From: Neoarius graeffei
Taxonomy: Eukaryota; Chordata; Actinopteri; Siluriformes; Ariidae
Length of the DNA: 64,000 nt
Direction of reading: 5' to 3'
Assembly: GCF_027579695.1 (NCBI RefSeq)
Contig: NC_083571.1
Coordinates: forward strand, 73,542,279-73,606,278
This document shows positions 52,478-63,964 of the stretch, one piece after another; position 1 is the stretch's first letter; each line of letters begins with the position of its first letter. Below the pieces are notes generated by a model. It made no database searches and was not told the DNA's origin. It saw nothing but the letters and a program-made list of their open reading frames with translations. The position numbers and the translations under genes are program-made.

Positions 52478-54225
52478 CTGGAGACCCCTGTTTATTGTCA
52501 AATTACCGGCCAATCTCTATTTTGCCAGTCTTTTCAAAGGTTCTTGAGAAATTAATAGAATTTTGCAGCACCTGGAAGAGAATAGCATACTTCACAAACA
52601 GCAATATGGATTCCGAAAACATCACTCAACGTACATGACCCTCTTGAATTTAGTAGATAAAATCACCTTGGCTATAGAAAAGAATGAATTCACCATTGGA
52701 GTTTTTTTTGGATCTATCGAAGGCCTTCGATACGGTGGAACACTAAATATTAATGGAGAAACTTAACTGTTATGGTTTTCATGGCTATGTTTTCACTTGA
52801 TTAAAATATTACTTATCAAATAGAAAACAGTATGTTTCCAATAATATCTATTCTTCAAATACAAACCCAATCTCCTGTGGCGTTCCGCAAGGTTCTATTC
52901 TGCGTCCCCTGTTATTCCTCATCTATATCAACGATTTAGCTTATGTATCTGATAAAATATATGCACTATTATTTACATCACACTCAAATCTTGATATATT
53001 AGTAAGTAGAATGAATTGTGAATTAGATAAAATAAACAAATGGTTCCAAGCAAATAAATTGTCCTTAAATGTCAAGAAAACAAATTTTATTTTTTTTACG
53101 GGGAAGAATAAAAAATACAATAAAGAAAATGTAAAAATAGCTATTAAAAACATACCCATTGATCAAGTAATGCACACACGTTTTTAAGGTGTCACCATCG
53201 ATGAAAAACTTACTTGGAAAAAACATATCGACCTTATTTGCCAAAAAATTTATAAAAACATAGGTATCATCAGAAAAATTGCAAATATTCTATCTTCGAA
53301 AACATTCATTATACTATAGTTTGATATATCCCTATCTAGCATATAGTAACATAGTATGGGCTAGTACATACTCTACTTCACTAAAGCCACTACTCCTTCT
53401 TCAAAAACGCTTCGTCCAGATCGTTTCAAATGTCTTGTACACATTCCCCTCCACATCGCTGTTTAGTAATCTAAAAGTAATAACTGTATACAATATAAAC
53501 AAGCTACAAATTTGTCTTTTTGTCCATAAAATAAGTAACTATAGTTCTTCTATACCAAATAAATTTAAGGGTCTTTTTAACTATAACTCGGATTTCCATC
53601 AATGCAGTACAAGGCAGAGGAAAATTTGAAACAGATCCAAGTAAAAACCCAGCAACTCCATGATGTTCAGGTGCCCACAAGTTTGGAATAGTTTAAATCG
53701 GAACTTACAGCTCTGCAAATCATTATCCATCTTTAAGAACATGCTAAAAAATTATCTACTACACAACAAATAATTTACCTAATTTCCTCTTCATTGTTTT
53801 TTTTTAATTTCCTCCTTATATCTTGGTTGCATTTCTTAAGTTGTTGTATTTTTTCGTTATTATTTATTTATTTATTATTTATTGAATTGATATAATTTGC
53901 TTGTTAACTTAGTTGCTAAATTTTCACTAATTAGTCATTTTTTGTTATTTCTTTACTTATTACTTTCGTTAATTTACTTAACATTAGTTATTATCTATTT
54001 ATTTGTTATCATTTAGTTGTTATGGTTATTGGTTGTTGTTTTACTCTTTTGTTTCATCACCTTTAGTTATTATAATTAATCCGTTGTAATACTAGGAAAC
54101 ATGGGGAAGAACTCTGATAGACCTTATTGGTCTCCACCTTCCCCAGCACAATCCAAATGTATTATGTTTAGATGTCTTTATGTATTGTTTTTAATTGAGT
54201 GAAAAAAAGAAAAAAAAACTGAATC
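52478..54225 (+). pseudogene. LINE reverse transcriptase and C-terminal region, continuous (unit B)
   Basis: It contains ENSILHKQQYGFRKHHSTY, the catalytic-palm block up to CGVPQGSILRPLLFLIY and, downstream, SLIYPYLAYSNIVWASTY and VHKISNYSSSIPNKFKG, followed by an AT-rich 3' UTR. Stops and frameshifts break it, and the FADD box is degenerate as in unit A. This is the uninterrupted reference for the LINE pieces at 18376-19202 and 23252-23930. Confidence 0.85.
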
Positions 54226-54242
54226 TCAAGAGGAGGTGGATC

Positions 54243-54488
54243 ATGCAGCAAGACAATGATCATAAGCACACAAGTCATTCTACCAAAGAATGGTTAAAGA
54301 ATAATAAAGTTAATGTTTTGGAATGGCCAAGTCAAAGTCCTGACCTTAATCCAATCGAAATGCTGTGGAAGGACCTGAAGCGAGCAGCTGATGCGAGAAA
54401 ACCCACCACCATCTCAGAGGTGAAGCTGTTCTGTACGGAGGAATGGGCTAAAATTCCTGTTGTTTCAGATATTCAGACTGATTACTAG
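54243..54488 (+). pseudogene. Tc1-like transposase C-terminal remnant (unit C)
   Basis: The same fragment begins MQQDNDHKHTSHST and ends at TAG 54486-54488. It marks the B/C junction. Confidence 0.85.
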
Positions 54489-55394
54489 GACTGTGAGTTA
54501 CATTCTCTGAAGTTCCAGCACTGCAAATGATTTGAGTGGCAGATGACTTCTAGATGGTGTTACTACCATTACGACACATCATCAGTTGGGTACGTCCACA
54601 TCACTGGGTGTTTTGGCCTTTGATCACAACATACCCTCAGCTGAGGCAAGCAACCTCTCTCAGCTTGAACAGTTCTGCAAAAAGGAATGGGGGAATGACT
54701 GTGTAACCTCGGTGAATATGATAATAAACTAATAGAAGCTTAGATCAATACTAAATCAAGTGCAGCGGTAACAGCCAATCAGGTAACTACAGCGCCATTG
54801 CTGGAAGGAGGGAGAACGCTAGAGACGGCAGAGGGAAAAGTCGAAAACGAGAGGAAAAGAAAAAGTAAATAGGAGTAAAGTATTTTGAGGTTTTACATCT
54901 TGTTTTTCTTTCATTCTTGGGAAGAAATTGTATTGACCTGCTGTCCACGTTGCCGGATCCTGTTTTTTTTTTTTTTTTTGAGTTTTGAACGAGGATTTGG
55001 CCAGATTTTTTATTTGGGATCATTGGTGTGTGAAAACACCTGGAGCTGTGGAAAGAAGATGGCGAGCCACCCATAGGAGAAACACTGGGAGGATCACCTA
55101 TTCTGCAAAAGTCACCTGCACACTGTGGACAAAGACACTGATTCTAACATTTGGATCATGGCACGGGCGATTGCTCTAAGACAACGAGGGAGGCTCAGCC
55201 TCCTCTAAAAATGACGAACATCATGTAGGATGAATTGTGCTAGACTTATGTTATAGCCGACCTTATAACATTGCTATTTCAGATCCAGAATCATAGAAAT
55301 ATATGTGCTCAACCCAACTACAGTGCGAAATCATTCCGTTATAACTTTCTCCAGTTCGCCTAATGTGTGCGTGAGTTTCTCCCCCTCGTGACAG

Positions 55395-55630
55395 CGCGAT
55401 GCAGCGCAGCCTCAGTGGATTGGGAGCTATGTGCTTCTCAATCTCAAAATGCAAGACGATTATTGGACAAATACTGCGAAAATGCCCGCCCACGGAGTCT
55501 CACGGACTCCCAGCCTCAATGGACTTCAACGGCATTTGGGAGCTATGCGCTTTTCAATCTCAAAATGCAAGATGGTTATTGGTCAAATACTGCGAAAACG
55601 CCCACCTACGGACTCCGAGCCTCACATGGG
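55395..55630. repeat. Tandem duplication of about 115 bp inside the hAT
   Basis: TCAATCTCAAAATGCAAGA and CAAATACTGCGAAAA blocks recur at about 55438 and 55554. Confidence 0.8.
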
Positions 55631-56082
55631 AGGGACATGGCAGTTTCCGCAAGGAGACTGGTGATTGGTGAAAGCGGCCGGATATTTTCTTTGATTAACA
55701 GCTCGTTTCAACTATAGACAGGCAGCGGACAGTGTTGCCAGATTGGTCGATTTACCTCCCTATTGGGCGGTTTTAAGTGCATTTTGGCGGGTTTTGAACA
55801 TATTTTGGGCTGGATAACGTCAGTAGTATCTGGCAACATCAGTTCAGTCCCATGCGGAATCACAAGTGCTGTGGTGTATTGTAAGAGATCGGCTTACATT
55901 TCGATTTCATTCATTACATACGGTTTCTACCAGCTTTTTTAGTTTGTATATATTTTCATTGTAAATAAAGTGTAAATATAGTGTTGTCAAGTTTGCTATC
56001 TTAGTTCCAGAAATTTCATTTATTTGAGTGACTGAACTTGAACTTGAGGGTGCTAGTCAGCTAGCAAGAAAGCTGCGCACGG

Positions 56083-56286
56083 ATGCCAAGCATTGCTGAT
56101 TTAATTTTGGCGAAGCCATTTGCCAGTCTTCCTTTCGAGGAAAAAATTAAAATTAAAGAGCAGGGTAGACCAATTCCTCAAATTGACTTGGTGAAAAAGG
56201 TAGGGAATAATACTCATTCCTTTCAGCTCTCCTGGTACGAGAAAGTGAATTGGCTAACAGCAAGTGACCCACATCAACAGCAGTAA
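56083..56286 (+). pseudogene. hAT transposase N-terminal fragment (ZMYM1/TTF type)
   Basis: The 67-residue frame has GRPIPQIDLVKKVGNN and FQLSWYEKVNWLTAS, the segment just before the TTF zinc finger in fish hAT transposases. The frame then stops, and the zinc finger and DDE core are absent. Confidence 0.75.
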
Positions 56287-57285
56287 ATAGGCTACTTTAG
56301 TAATATGTCATGGATGGACCAAAAAAATAGAATCTATTTAAAATGTTTATGCTGAGTATATTATATTGGAATATATGTTTTTCTGGATATGAATTAAACA
56401 CCACTTCAATTTGGAAAACATTTTTAAACAAAAACACAGCCAAGGTCAATTTTTAAACAACATGCCACAATTTTAAAATATAAAGTGTTAAAATATAAAA
56501 ACCCCCCAACACCACCACCATGTATATTGGACAGTAGGCTAATGGGCCAAAAGAACCTGTTATTTCACAGTTTGTGACGCTGCCAACAATCAGCCAGATC
56601 AGAGGCAAGAGTATGGGCAAAATTGATGTTTTTTCTTTTAAAATCTGGAAATATCGTAACCGACCAGCCTCCCCTGTTTGAAAGACTACCAGCCGCCACT
56701 GGATCATGGTAGGACATAACTATCAGGTTTTTGCAGCAATACACAGTGAATTTCATTTGGACTGATAAAATACTTAGCTAAAGGACTGGTGATACACCGA
56801 ACTGTGGAAATTTGAGTTATTGCTTACCGGTATATACATTGATCTGTGAGATCTGAGATTTGAGTTGTATTTTTGATATTTTATTGAACTGTGTTTCTTT
56901 CTTTTTTTTCTGGGACAGTTTGTAGCGGTTCCTACAAACTGGAAACAAAAGTCAGAAGTGCGATCCCAAAGATCTCACCACGCAGTCAGTGTCAAGCTTG
57001 GGTTAGGCACTTTCACTTTCAGCGCTGGAGCCAGCAGAAGTGGGTGATGCATTGTGCCATATGCATTGTGTGCAGCGAGCACGCAGCAGCCAGGAATTTG
57101 TTTGGATTAACCTCCAAAACTAAGTTGCTCAAAAAATTACAACCTTTTCTGGTTCTAAAAGTACCAATTAGGACCATATAAATCCTTTTTAATTTGTGCT
57201 ACATTAGGTAGAGGTGGGTGTGGGGGGGATTTTTTCTGAACCTGATCCAATAAAAAATCTGACCAATCAGGTAATTGATTACATG

Positions 57286-58293
57286 TGTAGGTGTAATTAA
57301 AGATTTGTGTATTTAAGATTTGGATAAGTGATCAATCTTTAATAATTACATAAAATCAGTCTCATTTGGATCGTTGAAGTGAATCATTCAATGAATCGAA
57401 TCAAGGAGTCATTTAATGAATCCATGAATCATTTAGTGAATCGTTCAATGAATCATTTGGTGAACCGTTCAATGAATCATTTAATGAATCATACCTTTAA
57501 TCCTGGATAAATTACCAAACAGCTAGATTATGGTATCTTATCAAATTATTATTGATCACTTACCATATTACAAATTGTATACACCTTCCTTGAATTCTTT
57601 TGACTGGGCAACTTCAAAATATCGAAACAGCAGATGAGTACACACACAGCTTTGATAATAAATGAATTTATTATACAAAGATAAAAATAATAATCAATAT
57701 ATACAAGCAGTGAGGTGTGTATATATGTGTGTTTGTGTGGTGTGTGTGTGTGTGTTAGGCCCCTAGGCCTGAGCCAAGGTGTGTGTGTATGAGGGAGCTA
57801 TAAAATTTGGAATGTTCTTATCTGATGTTTTGTTATGTTCGTGTGTGTGTGCGCGCGTGTGTGTCCGTGCCAGGACGAGCCAGAGTGTCTTATCTGCAAT
57901 CTTGGAGGAGGGGACCCCTCAGGATTTAGTGAGCACGCGTTTTCTCAGTAACAAAGAAATTCCACACTCATAACATTATCAAACTCACTGAAATCTTAAT
58001 AAGGTCAAAATATGAGTGAGTTAAATTAGAATGTTAGGAGAGAGAGAGACATGCACAAACTTATGGATTAACCAATTTTAAATCAATAATACCAAATAAT
58101 AGGGAATCAAAAATAATAAATCAGTGTACACACTTATTCCTGACTATAGCTTCACACTTCGTGAATTAATTACTGTCTAGACTAATATTATTTATCTGTG
58201 CCCAGTGCCTTTCCTTACTGCAAACTTTCGTCTTCTGTAGAAAGCAGAGTCTCTTCCGTGGAAATGGCAGGCAGGCTGAAGATTGCGCTTCGA

Positions 58294-58326
<33 letters not shown>

Positions 58327-58796
58327 GAGAGCGGTTGCTCTGAAGTTTTCTTTGAAGATCTTCGTAGCTCGTGAGTAGAAAGTTCTGATCAGACAGGTTA
58401 GGATGGTCCAGCCGCTCCCAACACCAATAAAACTGCCTTTTGGTTGCAGTCTAGTACGTACTAAAAGAATGACTGAGAAAAACCGGTTTATAACTCACTT
58501 GAGATAAAAGCGCGCGTGTTTCCTGGAGTCCACCGTGATCAAGGGTGGATAGAAGGAGCAGAACGTTCTAAAACGTGTCTCTTGCAGAAAGAGTCATGGT
58601 TTCGGATGGTCCGATGGTGAGCGTCCCTCTATGGTCTGTCCTCCGCTGAGTTCAGACACCAGAGACAAAGAAAAATGGAGTTTCCAAGTCTCTTATGTGA
58701 AACCTGAGGAATGATGTACATGATCCCGCCCAGGCGTGACGTAGTCAACGCGGAAGTTGTAGTTCTTAGACACAAGATGGCGGCATGATACCTACA
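57286..58796 (-). mobile_element. 3' LTR (1,511 bp)
   Basis: Ends TGTAGGT and ACCTACA form a TG...CA inverted terminus. On the minus strand a TATAAA box is at 58492-58487 and an AATAAA signal at 57672-57667, giving a plausible U3-R-U5 order. It contains (GA)n at about 58294-58332 and (TG)n runs. Confidence 0.82.
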
Positions 58797-59001
58797 TTCC
58801 CCCTTTTGGTCTCAGGGGTATGACGGAGTCGTAGCACTGAGAGCACCGTACCGTATCATCGCCGTGTCTATAGTCCTTGAGGTAGACTTGTTCTGCACAG
58901 TTCATGGTGTCCTGTGAAGACTGTGTAAACTTGTGAGTTCCAGTGAGACAGTTGGAGGTAGAGGCACTTGAGCATATCATCACCATAGGCACTTTGGGCA
59001 T
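58792..59001 (-). other. Small frame before the LTR (69 residues)
   Basis: The short Cys-containing frame (with RCSQCYD) ends inside the LTR start. No family is recognised. It could be chance or a small accessory ORF. Confidence 0.25.
58797..58807 (-). other. Polypurine tract
   Basis: The minus-strand AAAAGGGGGAA lies directly before the LTR, as expected for plus-strand priming. A similar AAAAGGGGGTG lies at 61105-61116 and may be a second priming tract. Confidence 0.8.
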
Positions 59002-59334
59002 ATAATCACTATCTAACTAGATTAGGGTTACTTTAAAGTTCAAACAGTGAACGTTACATATTTTCCAGTGAAGACTACATATATACTTCATTTCAGTGCA
59101 GGTTACATATATATACTTCATTTCAGTGAACACTACAAATATACTTCATTTTCTACTCAAAGAAAATAATAAAACAAGAAAAGAGAGGAAGTGGAGTAGA
59201 GAAAAGAAGTGTTAGTGGTTAGGGTGTTAAACCTAATCTTCTGGCACGGTAACAGCAACAGATGGTTTGGCCAGAAAGCGTGCGCTACTATGGCCGAAGC
59301 TGTCAGGAACGCAGACCCCTTTATCCAGCTTGGC
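59002..59334. other. Env downstream untranslated region
   Basis: There is no recognisable gene. It holds ACTTCATTTCAGTG-type direct repeats around 59093-59150. Confidence 0.5.
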
Positions 59335-60978
59335 TTATAGCGTCGCTATTCGTTTGTGTAGCATGCATGCGATACCAGCAGAAAAGACCCAGCCACAGAG
59401 AAGAAGTCCCAACACAATCAGACTTAGGGCAGATTCGAGGTCAAGTGACCCTCTGACCCGGTTTTGGGAGACTATGGTCGAAATTCCATTCTGATCTACA
59501 CTAAATTTCACTGTTTTGGTCCCTTCAACCAGCAATTGCTGTTGGAGGGTGTTACTGATCTCAAGATCATAACCTTCAAAGGCGTCTATCATCTCAATCT
59601 CTGAATCGTACCTGTCAGTACTAAGATGGTGTAGGGTGATGTCACCTATGTGAATGGTGGCTCCCTGTGGTACACTAAGGAACACCGTTTGGTTTGGGAT
59701 TTTCATTCTTGTGGCTGTGTGGTGCTGGTTGTATGACATCAAGATTTCAGTTTTTGGAGTGTTAACAACCCACCGACTACCAGCTCCTTCTACTCTAGTT
59801 TCCATATCCTTGTCCTTTGCGGACATTTGACCTACACACTTTTGTTCGGGCGCTTTCGCCCTCAGACCGCACAGGCGATCCGTAGTGTCTCTAATAAATG
59901 GGTTGCTTGGGCAGACCCAGTGGATGTCTTTTGTGGAGGTGCACATCTCTAGGTTGGGAATAAAATAGACAGGGGTTGTCGTCATGGTATGCTACCATGG
60001 GTGGTGTTTGTATGTGTATACGGACATTGTCCTTCCAGAAACCTACATTGAGTACAGATTTGAGTCTATATATGTTGTTTCTCTCAATGATGGGTAGATT
60101 TAGTATGAAACTTATCTCGAAATCTTGTGGACTCACAAAAATGGGAATAGCACTGCCGAGACTATATGCCAGGTGTATTTGCAAGGAATGCACGTCTCTA
60201 GTAGTAGTAGTGGATTGTAGTAAATTCTCCACCAAGCTAAGGGGTGTGAGATACGATGGGACTTTGCCACTACTCAGGGAACTAATTGAGTCACCTACTT
60301 CTCTAAGCAGGTCTTGCATTAAATCCCTTATTTCTCTGACATATTTGATCTCGTTCTTGATTCTTCCAGCCAATTTGTCTACAGTCTGCATAGTGTTATA
60401 GATTAGATCAGTATGCAGGTTAACGGTTAATATAGTTCCCTGCAGGGATTTGCCTAAGCCCTGCAGCTTGTGTTGTTGGATAAGCAGTTTCTCTCGGATC
60501 TCTGGCATTTCCTTTTTCAGAATGCTAACTTCTTTTTTCAGCGTATTCAAACTGACTGTGTTGGCTGCAGAGAGACCAATAGAAAACAAGGATCCAATGG
60601 CAGATGCACCGATAATTAAACCCCCGAGGAACCTTTTCTGACGTGTTTTACCACTCAGTTCTTCCTCGGTGACTATGAATTTCTGTAACTGTTCTAGCAT
60701 GTGGGTAGTGGTGTGTTTAGCATGTACAACTACATTAGATATCTCGCCATTTGGTCCGTTATCGTCGCTCGAAGGTATCAGTGACCTGAAGTGTTTACGG
60801 TATACAACCCATGGGTCTAGTCGGGCGTATACCCGTTGAGTGTGGATGCGACAGTTTGTAAGAAGGAACCCAGGAGCCTCCTGCAGGATGATGCCAGCCG
60901 GGGGCCAGGCTCCACCACCTCACTTGACTGACTCAGCTGTAGGGTGAGGAGGATGCACAGGATTCCGAGGGAGTCCAT
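59335..60978 (-). pseudogene. Envelope glycoprotein, frameshifted (class I fusion-protein type)
   Basis: A start at 60978 opens a signal-peptide-like hydrophobic stretch, but the frame breaks near 60895 (a C-run) and again near 59960-59990. The middle frame (60700-59891 and upstream) has a furin-type RQKR at about 60643-60632. A Gly/Ala/Ile-rich fusion-peptide-like stretch follows, then a long heptad coiled-coil. The last frame has Cys-rich sequence and a C-terminal membrane span (ESALSLIVLGLLLCGWVF) with a short tail to the stop at 59335. This arrangement recalls the fusion proteins of negative-strand RNA viruses, as reported for lokiretroviruses. Errantivirus-type Env is an alternative. Not functional as sequenced. 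Confidence 0.75.
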
Positions 60979-61194
60979 TCTGTAACATACAGAAGGATTC
61001 TCTTTTTTTTTTTGGGTTGATAAATATGATCGGGAGTGTTAGCATACGCTTAAAGATAAGTGATGCCTACAAGCTAAGTAGACAGGATGGGCCTAGCTAT
61101 CGTCCACCCCCTTTTGGAGTGAGGACTGTTCAAAAGTTTGCTTCGATTATTATGGACCCATCGATATGAGAGTGTTTGATTAGGTCGGGGTGTC

Positions 61195-62085
61195 CTAATG
61201 TGATACACGACGGGGAACGGTTTTCCCACGATCGAAAGGTCTCGACCGGGATGGTAGGAACTTCTCTGAGATTCGGGCGTAGTAGGCTTTGTGTCCTACA
61301 CTCGAATCGAGATTCTTTTGGGCACCTGTAAAGGTTGACTGTAGGTGGCATCGTAGGTCGCTGACATATTGATGTGTGGTGTATGCAGTTGCGACGCTCA
61401 TGTCCTCTGGTTTGTATAGGAGATGCAGGGGAAGAACCGTTTCTCGCCCAGTCATCATCCCAAAGAGTGTGACTCCAGTGGTGCGATGAGGGGTGGACCG
61501 AATGGCCCTTGGCACCAAGGGAAGTTTCACATCCCAATCTTTACCATGGTGGGTGACATACTCTTGCAGCATGCTCATAATGGTTTGATTGGCTCGCTCA
61601 ACCTGACCAGAGGATTGAGGGTGGTGCGCGATATCAAATTTCACCTCGACGCCTAACATGTTCCACAGCTCAGCCATTACACCAACAGTGAAATGGGTGC
61701 CTGTGTCTGAGTCGATGGATAAAGGGAGATTTTTCAAAGAGTTGTGGCCACTAGTGGGAGTCACGATGTCGGGTGTTTCGACACCGGACTCGGTGTGCAA
61801 AGACATGAACTGAAGTTCATCAGAAATTTGATCTCGCATGGCACTTGGTTGATTAGTGTTCACACTAATCTCATTGCAACGAGTTTGTGCATGTTTTGTG
61901 GGATCCAACGACTGTGGGATTTTGTTTTGTGTAAAGCTGACTAAGTTTATATTGCAGGGCTTGGTTGGGATTGGGTCGCCTTGTGAGAGCCGTGTGTCAG
62001 AGATGGTGGTGAAGACTTTAGCGCACGTGAGAGGTGAGTTTTGTGTGTTTGCCTTCGCCACCAGGGGGGGCCCTACATCCTGACC
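61195..62085 (-). pseudogene. Gag-pol linker and integrase remnant with internal deletion
   Basis: The frame is in the same phase as gag. The first half is unrecognised. The second half (from about 61735) is the integrase core: the DTGTHFT block around the second catalytic Asp, then HHPQSSGQVERANQ with the catalytic Glu. The first Asp, the His/Cys finger, reverse transcriptase, RNase H and most of protease are missing. The join is near 61735, so an internal deletion removed about 2-3 kb (estimate from typical pol size). Confidence 0.8.
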
Positions 62086-62154
62086 CTAGCCTGCTGTTTC
62101 AGAGGGATCTCCTCCCCCTTTCACGAGATCTACTCGTGGTTCCTGGCCTAGTCA

Positions 62155-63380
62155 TGCCAGTGGGTAGCTTTTGTCATTTTTCTCGGGCTCTTTTGTTTTC
62201 TCGGTTGAGGAATTTGACTGTTCCTGTAACAGTTTCCTAAATTCAGCCAAGCAGGCCTTTAAAGAGTCCAGTTCTGAGTGGGACTCATCAGGTTGGTCCG
62301 AGCCACTGTGTTTTTCATTTCTACCTCTACGTTTAGTGTTATGGTCGGAACGCTCCTGCCATCTCTGGCCAGAGCGGGGATGACGGTCTTGCTGCCAACC
62401 GCTTTGTTCCTTATGACCCTTTTTACATGATGGGCGGTTGCCACAGTCACTATGACCTTGCCATCAGTCTCTCCTGGCCTTACCTTGCCGATTCTCCCAC
62501 TCACCTTGGTGATGGTTCGGCAAGGATCGGGCTGGACCGGAATTTTTCCAGGTGGGTCCCCCTTTCGGTGCTTCACCTCCTTCTAAGGTTAGCGGGGGCT
62601 TGTCCTCACCCTGGAAGCTAAGGACTCTGGGTTCATCATCGTTTCCGTTTATGGTTTTGACAATGGTCTCCCAGGTCATTTGGGCTAGCTGCCTAGTTTC
62701 CTTCATCGAGTAGCCATTTTGCTGACACATCAGTGTGACTTGAGTCCGCATGCTTGGGTGGAGGTTATGTAAGAAAAGGCATTTGAAGCCCCTATCTTCT
62801 TCTAAACCTGGTGCGTTGCTACCCTGGAAGTAGGCGGTACGTAGCCGTCTATAATATTCACGAGGCGCCTCAGACCGTTTCTGCCTAATTTGTATTGCAC
62901 ACAACGTCGCAGAGGTTTCATCCATGTACGGCGCATATTCTCCCCTCATGTAATTGCGAAGTTTCGAATAACTATCATGAACGTTTGGTGGTAGTGTCTC
63001 TAAAAAGGCACGGACGCTGCTACTGGAGGTCTTCCAAACCAGTTTAAGCTTCTCTCGCGTTGTGGCTCTTGGTAGGTCCATCAGGCATCGGTCAATTTCT
63101 CGTAAATAATCATTTACGTTGGTTCTCTTATTATCGGGATCGAATCCCTCGATATCTTTGGCAAGTAGGTCAATTTGCCGTATGCGGAGGGCTTGGTGAG
63201 CATCTTTACGTGACCCCCTTTGCTCTCCTGAGTGCTCACTATCTGAGCTACTCTGGAATTGCTCCTGTTCCGCACGAGAGTCGTAGTCTGATTCACCCGA
63301 AGGTGGATCAGGGAAGCTGTAGCGCACTGACCTAGGTGTGCTACAGGCCTGGGCTCGGGATGAGTGCAGGACGGCTCCAT
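62155..63380 (-). pseudogene. Gag capsid and basic nucleocapsid-like region
   Basis: The frame covers a Ser-rich start, then a capsid-like helical domain (IRQIDLLAKDIEGFDPDN, VNDYLREIDRCLMDL, YMRGEYAPYM). A TGA at 62464-62466 interrupts it, and the frame reopens with a Cys/His segment (CGNRPSC, then KKGH) and Arg-rich sequence. It stops at TGA 62152-62154. The capsid type matches retroviral and Ty3-like Gag. Premature stops and a frame change to the upstream ORF make it non-functional as it stands. Confidence 0.75.
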
Positions 63381-63385
63381 CCTGG

Positions 63386-63964
63386 CTAGATGACGATGGA
63401 GTCGTGTAGTGAGTTGATGGAGTTTGGCGGGATGTCGTTCTCGGCCAGGTAATCCACGGTGTCCAGTTCGGACGCCTCTTCCCGCTCTAAACTTTGACGC
63501 ATGGTTGGGGGTCTCTCACGCCCCTCGCGCCCTTCTTTAGGGTTCTGCTCCTTGGCAGCCCTTCCGGCGCCTTTCTCGGCTTTCTCTAGCCTTTCGGCGC
63601 ACTCATCAAGGGAGTCCTTCAAGAGGCTACGCTCCCTAGATAAATCATTGACCTCAGCTGTCAGCTCAGCGTTGCTGGAGGTCAGCCTGTCAACCTCTCC
63701 GCGCAGGGATCTGATCTGTTGATCAGTATCCTGGAAGTGTAACCGGAATAGTTTACCTAGTGCATCTTGGACACTGATTGTTGTTCTCTTTGGATCTCTC
63801 ATTTGTGTTATTGAGTTGATTATGCCAGCTTGGCACTCATGCCTACTCATGCCCCTAATGGTTGCCCTATCGGAGTCAGAGCAGTGAATGAGGTCTGCGA
63901 TGACCTCAAAAAGGGACACATCTTGCTCGTTGTCTTCAGTCTCTGAGACACGAGGGGATGCCAT
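63386..63964 (-). pseudogene. Gag N-terminal coiled-coil region
   Basis: The 192-residue frame starts MASPRVSETEDNEQ after an AT-rich leader. It has an acidic head, then a long Glu/Arg/Leu coiled-coil (DQQIRSLRGEVDRLTSSNAE). Its end overlaps the start of the next Gag frame in another phase. It is probably the matrix-side part of Gag, frameshifted from the capsid, or a separate leader ORF of this lineage. I could not tell which. Confidence 0.6.

Larger units (their letters stand above)
23978..54269. repeat. Tandem duplication unit B
   Basis: It aligns with unit A from position 1 onwards. The 30.3 kb length is explained by a SINE plus a 16,088 bp CACTA insertion at 30829-47296. It lacks unit A's later SINEs, solo LTR and hAT, and keeps about 670 bp (about 26505-27180) that A has lost. 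Confidence 0.88.
55162..56701 (+). mobile_element. Non-autonomous hAT (ZMYM1-like family), 1,540 bp
   Basis: Exact 8 bp duplication GATCATGG at 55154-55161 and 56702-56709. The right end reads CCAGCCGCCACTG, and the left CACGGGCGATTGC is a degenerate inverted partner. It carries a short transposase N-terminal frame (56083-56286) and a tandem duplication of about 115 bp. Confidence 0.85.
54270..57285. repeat. Tandem duplication unit C (partial)
   Basis: It follows unit A positions 1-1527, interrupted by the hAT at 55162-56701, and ends at the provirus LTR at 57286. The unit A sequence next in line (TAACGTTG) would be expected beyond the provirus. Confidence 0.88.

Noticed and set aside
62259-62576. 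105-residue minus-strand frame in the gag region
   Set aside because: It is an alternative phase of the gag nucleocapsid-like region; the Cys/His segment lies in the gag phase.
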